Assembly: GCA_946811695.1 (NCBI GenBank)
Contig: OX328128.1
Coordinates: 28,676,510 to 28,740,509, forward strand
From: Gonocerus acuteangulatus
Taxonomy: Eukaryota > Arthropoda > Insecta > Hemiptera > Coreidae
DNA length: 64,000 nucleotides
Direction: 5' to 3'
Under the pieces are notes generated by a model. The model worked only from the letters and a program-made list of their open reading frames with translations, ran no database searches and was not told the DNA's origin. The position numbers and the translations under genes are program-made. The first letter of the stretch is position 1, and each line of letters begins with the position of its first letter. Of the stretch, positions 44,873-52,753 are shown one piece after another.

Positions 44873-45611
44873 GTTCCTAAATCGTTCACATACTTCAATA
44901 ACACAGGGTTGTGAATGGAAAGCTGGTTAAATGAGGAAGGTTTTCTGAAACCCGGAAATCTCAGATCCTGCCCATTGAAGAGTAACGCTGGTAAGAAATA
45001 TGAAGAAAAAGTCAGGAAATTTAGAATAGCTTTCTTTAGGTAAGATAGATATACCTAAATTCATTCATTTTTACGTATACTCCTAACGTATATACTTATA
45101 GTGTATAGATAAGTACTATAGGTATAATTAGGCTAAAGGCTACAACTTAATAACTATAAGGAATTAGTATATTAATACATACAATTATAGAATGAGCGAA
45201 GTAAAAGATTGAGTACCCTTCATTACAATTATTCAGCCAATTTCTTTTGAATTTAGCTATTTATTTTTATTCCCAATGATCTGTAGAACACAAACAAAGG
45301 GTGTAAGGACTATACTGTTTATCGCCCTTGTCAAAAACAAATCCTAATCCTATACTTATAGTAAATAACCTTAGTTATAACCTAACTTATAGTAAATTTA
45401 CTCAGCTTCCAATTGGCTTTTGGAGAACCACTTGGAACGGAGCTACAACGATTATTCTTATAACAACTACGTTTGTCTCGATAAAACAATAAAACGACGT
45501 TTTCTCCCTTATGTGTGAGAATTCGAAAAATTGTCACATAACATTTTTTGTTCCCCTAAGGGTCCTCTATCACCTCCCACAATATGACTAGACATTTACG
45601 GGACACCCTGT
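43660..45611. mobile_element. 1.95-kb near-complete palindrome (ACAGGGTGTCCCGTAAA ends)
   Basis: Ends ACAGGGTGTCCCGTAAATAT and ATTTACGGGACACCCTGT are inverted repeats. Pairing can be followed almost throughout: TTATGTGACGATTTTC with GAAAAATTGTCACATAA, CAGCTTTCCATTCATG with GAATGGAAAGCTG, GGAGGGGGCCATTAATGA with TCATTAATGGCCCCCTCC, and CATTTGAACACCTTTTTACA with TGTAAAAATGGGTTCAAATG. A loop of about 140 bp is centred near 44450. The right arm has a ~50-T run (44815-44865) opposite a short A-run. No convincing coding sequence. Confidence 0.92.
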
Positions 45612-45760
45612 ATACATATATATTCACGTGTTCCTGTCCTTGTTTTCTTTTGATTTCTGTCTAGAATTTTAATATATTTTTTTCTTAATTAATACTTTCA
45701 ATTATATAAATTATAATAAAGGTCATAAAATTGGGGACACAAGATTATGGATTCCTACGA

Positions 45761-45823
<63 letters not shown>

Positions 45824-45842
45824 AAAAAAGAAAAAACCGCTG

Positions 45843-45878
<36 letters not shown>

Positions 45879-46029
45879 TAATGTTTATCTTCACCGCAGT
45901 AACGTTATGATAGAGCTCCATTTCTTTAGATGTACATCACGTATGTCTTCACGGAAAAACAGTCCTGTAAGAGGTCTTGACTATACGCCACACTAAAGAG
46001 ATAGATTGGTCAGTACTAAGCCGCGTGAT

Positions 46030-46090
46030 TTTCCCCTTAACCATTAAACCCGACCTTCCAGCGACGACACTATAAGATAAAATCTTTACG
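46030..46090 (-). repeat. Tail fragment of SINE family B
   Basis: GACGACACTATAAGATAAAA followed by TCTTTACG matches the body of the tRNA-derived SINE at 3767-3805. The tRNA-like head is missing. Confidence 0.6.
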
Positions 46091-46095
46091 TCGAT

Positions 46096-47167
46096 AAAAT
46101 TTTCTTGTCGGCACTTCCGGATTGCGTCCTGAAGTCTACGTCTAAGCGGGTTTCCTCCCTATGGAGTGAGGGGGTTACCGTCCTCAAAACGAAAATCGTT
46201 CTCGAAGTTGGTTATAGTAGGGGGTTGATAAAACTACATTTTTCATATAAGAAATTAGTCATTTTTCCAACGTTTATTTTGTTAGATTCTAGCCTTCATC
46301 AGGTCTATAAACAAGTACGGTCAAGAGTTAATATTAATAAAAATGACAAAAAAGGAATAGATACGTTAACGAAGAGTAATCACGATAAATAGTTATCATT
46401 GGTTACAATTGGTGATAACAACATTTTAAAAATAACCTATACCTTACTACTAAAAATAACCTTAAATTAATCGACTTGAAAATAATCTTTTTTTGTAACA
46501 GATAATTAACATCTGTCAGTAGTCAAAGAATCCAATGAAAAATTGAGCCTAAAACGCCGTGTAATAATTTACCCACACAGGGGTTTTATTCAAGCGAAAA
46601 AAAAAATATCCTGACAGGAAGGCTTCTTAAGCAAAGCGTACCTTAACCTAAGGGCATGGAAAAGTTATTCGTTTGACAAGTTTTCATGGTAAGGCGCTGA
46701 CGACCGCGAGGTTTTTCGCCCCAAATATTCTAAACAAACAACACATGGTAGTATAATTTATATTACTCACGTGTAGGGATTATATTTTCATAAGATATTC
46801 CTAAAATCTAATTTAAACAAGCGCCCTGAAAGGGTGAAGGGAATATCTCCCTGAAAGGGTGAGAAGCGAGGTATAAAGACTGTCTGTAAGGCAGGGCCGC
46901 CATAACAGCAGCATAATTCGAATTTATAGCTTCAAGGTACAATATAAATCAGTAAGGATCGTTCAATGGCCTAAATGCCCGCTTTGCCCTCCATATTGCA
47001 CCATCACGTTTTTCCTCGATTCATGATATATTGAATATCACAAGTTTTCTTCCATGAAATAACACTTTATTTTTTAGCGCAAAGTTTTTTCCTCCCTCCA
47101 TAGGGACAAAACCCACTTATGAAGTCGACTTCACCATGCAATCTGAAAGTGCCGACCAGAAAATTTT
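46096..47167. mobile_element. 1.07-kb element with ~75-bp terminal inverted repeats
   Basis: The left end AAAATTTTCTTGTCGGCACT then TCCGGATTGCGTC pairs with the right end AGTGCCGACCAGAAAATTTT. Pairing continues through GGGTTTCCTCCCTATGGAG and CTCCATAGGGACAAAACCC. No coding capacity. Fragments of the same termini occur near 6340-6395, 59095-59140 and 63350-63480. Confidence 0.8.
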
Positions 47168-47892
47168 ATCTTTCATAACTCATAGATCATGAAAATAACG
47201 GTGGCTCAAATTTCTATTTCTATATATATATAGCGATTGGGGATACGAAAAACTAAGTCAAAAAGTCCTTTGACGGTTTTTCTCGTTTTCGCTTCGTTTT
47301 CAAGAAAAACGCAAAAAAAAAAAAAAAAAAAAAAAAAAACCATTGAAAAGCTCTCTAAATTGTCTACAAAAACAGTTCTTAAGTAATTTTCATTGGGGCA
47401 ATCTCATTCGGAGAAATAGGTGCTTAAACTTCGAAAAGTTCGGTTTCGTTCTTTTGAATTTTTTTTTTTTTTTTTTGTCTGATTGCCTCAGTTTTTAATT
47501 GATTGTTTTTTTTCTTAAATATATTAAAAATGATTATTTTAATACAACAAGGTAAGAAAATGATAAACTTATAAGTAATAGAGTTTTTCTAGAGCGAAAG
47601 ATGAGAAGATGCAGGGAATAATTTTCGCTTAGGATACTGTCAGCATTCTGTTGGGACGCATAAATCTTTTCTTTGAGATTCATTTTACATTTCTGTATAA
47701 TTTGTACAAAAAGTCAAAAGAAAATTGTAACAGTCTCGGCTGAATAAGAGGCTTTGCATGGGCATTGAAAATGGGGCTTAGGTCCTGAAAACGTTCTGCA
47801 AAAAATAAAACACCTGTGAAAAGTTTCGACTTCTTTCATTCTTCTCAAACTGTAATTAAACAGTAAAAACCTGTTTCTATTCTAAGCTTTAC
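47168..47892. other. Unassigned; dispersed-repeat segment and homopolymer runs
   Basis: Contains an A-run (47312-47339), a T-run (47460-47477) and the repeat block GGAGAAATAGGTGCTTAAAC shared with 29305. No gene. Confidence 0.45.
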
Positions 47893-48030
47893 AATTTTTT
47901 TTTTTTTTTTTTTTTAATTCATGTTTATTTAAAATCTGTACATTTATAAGTACAATAATTAATTGAGCTGCCCTAAGTATACAAGTCAATGAACAGTATA
48001 TGGAAGGAGCCAAACATTATCGGCACCAAA
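47893..48030 (-). repeat. Jockey-like 3' UTR with poly(A), short copy
   Basis: On the minus strand GTGCCGATAATGTTTGGCTC, then ATATACTGTTCATTGACTTG and AATAAACATGAATT lead into an A-run (T-run 47893-47918 on plus). It is homologous to 20213-20340 but truncated within the 3' UTR. Confidence 0.75.
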
Positions 48031-49165
48031 GCATTCCAAATGACACTAAGGATTAGAACGGAAATTCGTTACGATGTACAGTTCCTGCCTGTCGGATTAT
48101 TTTTTCCCCCTTTCTGAACCAATGTGTTTTGCTAAGATGTGGATTAATAATATAAATAAAAACAATAAAAATAAGTTAATTTCCTATTTCCTATCCCGAT
48201 AAAGTTGTGGAGCGGATATTTTCTCGGATTCTCATCCCTAGAGAAAAATAATCTTGAAACACTAGAGGGCTTGATAAAGTTAGGCCGTTTCTTTCCAACT
48301 TAAATTAGCTTCCCTTCAAGTAGCTTCTTGATGGGGGGGGGGGGTTGATGAAATATGGCGGCTTAGAAAAGGTTTTTATCGGCGCTTAATTCAACTCTAC
48401 CGATGGGCTCCGATAATTTCAGGTGAAAGAAAAGTTTTTAATTACTCCGATTTCAATTATACTATCCTTCGATTAAGTCACATTTTATACAATTCTGATT
48501 CTTTCAAATTTCCTGCAATTATTAAATCTTGAAGAACTTATTATTAACATTATTTTATTTAATTATTTACTGTCGGACTTCACCTTATGTTACTCAACTT
48601 TTGTATTTGAAGTTCTACTAAGACTATTGCTGCCTCAATTGTTGTTTTTTCGTCCCGAAAGTTGCTATAAACCTTTGAACGATATCATTAACCAGACAAA
48701 TTGGTCCATCCTGAGAGGAGTTTATGTCGACTTATTATGATTAATGGGCCCATGGCGATCAAAATTTTCGTTATATTCCCAAAAATCCGGCTTAAGTTTT
48801 GCTAATCTGAAGTAACATATTTATTATACAAACTAATTTGATCATTTAGGAATGATGTTTTTTTGCAAAAGGAAATTATTAAAATGCCTTTTCCGGTCGT
48901 TATTTTTACTTTTTCTAGAAAAAACTTATTAATTATTAATTAACTAATTACCACGATCAACTAATGAGAAACATGTGTTGTAAAAAAACAAAATACCTCC
49001 ATAGAAAATTAGGTGGTGAAAGTGTTAAATTTATTTGTTATACGCCCAAATTTTAAGAATGAAGAATATGTAGAGAAATGTTAGCAGTATTATGTTGGTT
49101 GTTAATTGATTTGACTCAGCATTCAAAAATAAAGAGCAAAACAAAACATTAACTGTTCCTATTAA
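48031..49165. other. Unassigned sequence
   Basis: No gene recognised. A 10-G run lies near 48336. Confidence 0.4.
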
Positions 49166-49422
49166 TAGTAAATAGGATGCAAACCAGGTCAAACACCTCC
49201 ACATTTTTATTCATTTTATTCAACAGAAGGTTCCTCAGTGTCCTCCTTTAGCTCAGCGAGGTTCACTTGGGCCTTCTTCGGAGAGTAGAGTCTGAAGAAG
49301 GCCCAAGTGAACCTCGCTGAGCTATAGGACACTGAGGATGAGGTTCTGACCTCGAAAACGTTCTGTTGAATAAAAGGAATAAAAAAGTGGAGGTGTTTAA
49401 CCTGTTTTGAATCCTATTTACT
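49166..49422. repeat. 257-bp foldback with a strong central hairpin
   Basis: The outer arms AGTAAATAGGATGCAAACCA and TGTTTTGAATCCTATTTACT pair, as do CAAACACCTCCAC and GTGGAGGTGTTTA. The central arms (49233-49279 and 49293-49338) pair almost perfectly (AGCTCAGCGAGGTTCACTTG with CAAGTGAACCTCGCTGAGCT) around a 13-bp loop. GACCTCGAAAACGTTCTGTT in the right arm resembles the tail phrase at 47790. A small MITE. Confidence 0.9.
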
Positions 49423-50264
49423 CTGATGAACCTTCACCAGCCAACCAAGTGTGTCTGTAGTGTATGTTTCTATTAACACTAGGAATAAGAACGAAAACTT
49501 TCTAAGATGACGCAGTCCCTGCGTGTTTATTAACACCTATTCGGACCTTTTGTTATTCTTAAAATATATATATCATCGATAAAAAATGAATCACCGTCTT
49601 ATGACGTTTTTAATGTGAAGTACGCGCGTGTAACGGGTTTACCTGCAGTGAGTTTGATGAGAGGCACGGACCCCTTGAGGCCGGGAGCAGGGGATGGTTG
49701 TTGAAATTAACAAACAATGAAGAGATTTGTTTAGTGTTTACCGCTGCATTGTTTGTTCGTTTGTCGCTAATCCCTTTCCGCCGGACACACTCAATAAACC
49801 GACATAATGTAGCACGCGAGTTAAAGGGCCACTTATGGCCTTTATGCACGAGTCTCGCTCCGTCAATAAAAATCGCAGGAATCACAGGAACTGTGATTCT
49901 TTTTCGAAGTGCGTATATTTGGCGAAATTCGGAATGTTTAGAATTCAACTCGTAATACAATCGGTAGCCTACAAATCGGACACTTTTTAGTTCAAGTGTC
50001 GATTGTGAGTGATGTTTTCGTTTTTGTTAGTTATTTGGCTTGTAATGACTAGGAACGGACTAAGTTCGCTGAAATCACCCTTCAGTATTAATAGGGCTGA
50101 AGAGATAAGGGTGAGGAACCTTCGCCGTACAAGAGGGGGTAATACTACATTTTAAGAAACCATCGTGAGTACAAAAAGTTAAATTAATACTTAAGTGCTA
50201 TAAAATAAACTTTTATTTTATTTTTAACCATTGTTTATAATTTGTGTGTCGAATTCGTATCATC
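49423..50264. other. Unassigned; possible conserved non-coding block 49600-49960
   Basis: 49600-49960 is complex sequence in an otherwise degenerate region. It is open in two overlapping frames but has no recognisable protein. It holds homeodomain-like strings (CAATAAACC, GGCCTTTATGCAC, GTCAATAAAA) and a SOX-like AACAATGAA. Could be a host regulatory element. Confidence 0.35.
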
Positions 50265-50425
50265 GACAGAACCACCTCATCTCCCCTAACGCCTTGAGAT
50301 GAGATTTTCCACGCCAAGGTAGTGTAATTAATCTCTCTTAAATTATTTTATCTATTTTTAAGCCTTTCATGTTGCCACTTTGAGAAAATAAGATATTTTA
50401 GATGTGCCACAGCATCTGACAAAAA
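50265..50425 (-). pseudogene. I-group relic (region before the zinc knuckle)
   Basis: About 75 percent identical by eye to 60055-60225 on the same strand (CACCTCATC, CTTGAGATGAG, TTTTCCACGCC, AAAATATCTTATTTTCTC). That region encodes the segment between RNase H and the zinc knuckle of an I-group element. Short and frameshifted. Confidence 0.6.
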
Positions 50426-50479
50426 TTGGGCTTGTACATATTGTACATAAACAAAATACAAAAATTATTTTCAATTTTT

Positions 50480-50934
50480 AGTATATTTTACTGTTAATTT
50501 CTAAAAACTCCCAAATTATTTAGTGAATACATTTATATTGACAAATTATAATGTGAATGCATTTTTATTCATAGATTTTGACATAGATATGTATTGTATT
50601 CACTTGTAATTTTGTGGATATTCACATTTTTAGTGAATATATAGATTTTTTTCTGCGAATTTATTTGTATTTGTAAAAATAAATTGTGAATAATATTGTA
50701 TTTGTATTAATAAATACAATGTGCGGAGGCCCTGTGGCCGTGAGTGTTAAGGCGTGAGCACTTAACACTCTGTGCCAAGGGTCGTGAGTTCGATTCCCAC
50801 TATGGGGTGGTGACTTTTCTTTTGAAAAAAGAGAAGGTATCAGCCCTGTCCTGGCTAGAAAAGGGTGGTAACCTATAGATAACGCTTCCTTAAATTCGAA
50901 GTGAATAATAATGGACGTTAAAATTTAAATAATT

Positions 50935-50972
<38 letters not shown>

Positions 50973-51060
50973 TTGTATTCACATGCAAATATATTTGTAT
51001 TCACGAATTTATTTATATTATTTTTTACGAATAAGTAAAGTACAAATTAATTTGTATGCA
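50480..51060. mobile_element. hAT-like MITE remnant hosting a SINE
   Basis: Dense TTTGTGAATA/TATTCACAAA and TTTGTATTCAC motifs on both sides of the SINE at 50734-50935 mirror the motif array of the clear hAT MITE at 51663-52174. Termini are not well preserved. Confidence 0.45.
50734..50935 (+). repeat. tRNA-derived SINE (family A), best copy
   Basis: CGGAGGCCCTGTGGCCGTGA then GTGTTAAGGCGTGAGC is an A-box/D-arm with a Ser/Leu-tRNA-like long extra arm. CGTGAGTTCGATTCCCACT is a good B box. The body (GACTTTTCTTTTGAAAA..CCTGGCTAGAAAAGGGTGG) is shared with 63484-63672 and 27845-28075. It ends near a (TA)n tract. Confidence 0.85.
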
Positions 51061-51254
51061 ACCCCCTTATCTTGACCCAATCAACAAAATAACGATCTGT
51101 GGAAAATTTTAGCTAAATCGAACAACTCCAAGACGACTCGCAATGACCTTGAAATATTGACATTTTCGTCCGAAAGTAATTTTTCAGATAATTTTTTTTT
51201 TTTTTAAGTTATTTTATTTTTTAATCACTTTTGGGCAGGTAAGCACTAGTAATG

Positions 51255-51660
51255 GAAATTAAATTAGTCGTGTTCTTGTTAATATTGGATAAAAAGATAA
51301 ACAATCAAGTCTGTTCCTGCTTCCTGAAAACGTACTCGTTTGCACGGGAAGAAAGGAGTATCGTTTCGTGTACCAGGAGCTGTAAGTCATGCTAGGTGGA
51401 TGGCAAAGGCGATTTATACATTCAAAATGTACCTGTTACACAATCAATTTCAGTTATCTCATAGTTAGAAACATTCTTTAAGAAGAACAGGTATTTTTTT
51501 TTTTTGCGCGAGGGTACGTTGGAGCCTGGTTTCTATCGTCAGACCCAATTGAAGCACCATATCATGACTTTCTATTTATGCATCAACTGACACATTATCA
51601 GGATATTGAACCAGAAATTAATAAGGCTGCTGCAAAAACTTTTTTCCAATCATCTCTGGT
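51255..51660 (+). pseudogene. Unassigned repetitive ORF, 5' part
   Basis: Across frameshifts the plus strand encodes IKLVVFLLILDK, then SFRVPGAVSHARWMAKAIYT and AWFLSSDPIEAPYHDFLFMH, then TFFQSSL. The phrases resemble a protein often seen as multicopy hypothetical ORFs in invertebrate genomes (PGAxHxARWMxKAIY, IEAPxxD). I cannot assign function. It is interrupted at 51662 by a hAT MITE and continues at 52175. Confidence 0.45.
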
Positions 51661-51662
51661 TC

Positions 51663-52174
51663 CAGAGATGGGCAAAATTTTATTTATAAATAAAAATACG
51701 AATTTATTCGTACTTCATATATTTGTGAATACGAATATAAATATAAAAAAAACAAATAAAATTTTATTCGCAAATTTCCATGCGAATACAAATAAATTCA
51801 CAGAAAAAATTGTAAATAATCACAAAAAATGTGAAAGAAATCACATTAAAATATACGAATACAAATTTATTCACATTATAATTTGTGAATAACAATTTAT
51901 TCACAATAAAATTCGCAAATAAATTATGAATTTATTCGTATTAAGATGATATTACAAAAGTTGTTAAAGGTGATTTTTTTTCTTTTTTTTTTTTTTTTTT
52001 TTTTTGTGAGGCGTTATAAAATGTTATTTGTATTTTTATATTTAATATATGTGAATAAAAATAAATTCGTATTCACACTTATGAATACGAATTTATTCAT
52101 ATTCGTATTTACAAATATATGAAGTACGAATAAATTCGTATTTTTATTTATAAATAAAATTATGCCCATCTCTG
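51663..52174. mobile_element. hAT MITE with ~100-bp inverted repeats and 8-bp target duplication
   Basis: Both ends start CAGAGATGGGCA(A/T)AATTTT, and the arms remain paired through CGAATTTATTCGTACTTCAT. Target duplication TCTGGTTC (left) and TCTGGTGC (right) agrees at 7 of 8 positions. TTCGTATTCAC-type motifs fill the arms. A T-rich tract lies near 51970-52004. Non-autonomous. Confidence 0.88.
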
Positions 52175-52620
52175 TCTGGTGCTTAGTTCCCGAAACCGTG
52201 GCTCTATTCTTATTTGATGAAAACGTTCCAAGAGTGGTTAAGGCAAATATAGACCAAATTATGCTGAAAGCAGACAATGCTGAAGAAGAGGAAGATTTTT
52301 TTTTTTTTTTAATTCATTTATTTATGAGCACCCGCAACTAAGGTGATGTGCTCGAAACAATTATACAGATACATTTCTAGTTGTAATTAAAAAAAAAATA
52401 ATATAAATAAAGGAATACATTGTGAAAATGTTATTGAAATTTCACTAGAAAAGCGATCACTAGAGCATAATTATATCCAAGAATGGTAAGAAGACTATCT
52501 TTTGATCCATTTGAAAGAATATTTAAGAGAAATAGCAGAAAGTGACGAAACAGCCCACAAATACCGAGCCAAGAGAAGAAACAGCAACAAATACGGCATT
52601 GGTAATAGTAACTACCCATT
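52175..52620 (+). pseudogene. Unassigned repetitive ORF, 3' part
   Basis: Directly after the MITE the frame reads WCLVPETVALFLFDENVPRV and continues KANIDQIMLKADNAEEEED, then meets a T-run at 52294. Beyond the inserted retroposon end, a related acidic/basic frame may resume near 52430-52615 (EYLREIAESDETAHKYRAKR). Degenerate copy of a repetitive ORF. Confidence 0.4.
52293..52400 (-). repeat. Short retroposon 3' end
   Basis: On the minus strand CATCACCTTAGTTGCGGGTG and CTCATAAATAAATGAATT precede an A-run (52294-52309 on plus). It is probably the 3' terminus of a LINE or SINE inserted in the repetitive ORF. Family unknown. Confidence 0.5.
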
Positions 52621-52753
52621 CAATTTACTTCAGAACCATGAATTTATTTCATTACAAATATAACCTACCTAATCTTGCCTGTTTAATGCCCTCCAAAACA
52701 GGAATCTAATCTAACCTACCTAAAAATATATAAAACGTTATGCCATTAAATAA

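Larger units (their letters stand above)
39512..46022. repeat. Nested inverted-repeat complex around the SLC22 exon
   Basis: The left arm is in two parts. AGCTTAGTACTC...TTCCGTGAAGACA..AATGGAGCTCTA lies at 39512-39700, and GAATCTATAATCTTGAG...ACCTTTATTATAATT lies at 40145-40345. Both reappear inverted and in mirrored order at 45630-45870 and 45885-46022 (AGAGCTCCATTTCTTTA, TGTCTTCACGGAAAAACAG, GTACTAAGC). Between the arms are a half foldback, the SLC22 exon, a pogo/Tigger element, a SINE, and two complete foldbacks. Confidence 0.85.

Noticed and set aside
50734..50820. Functional tRNA-Ser or tRNA-Leu gene
   Set aside because: The same head occurs with the same non-tRNA body at 63484-63672. 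The acceptor stem does not close convincingly.
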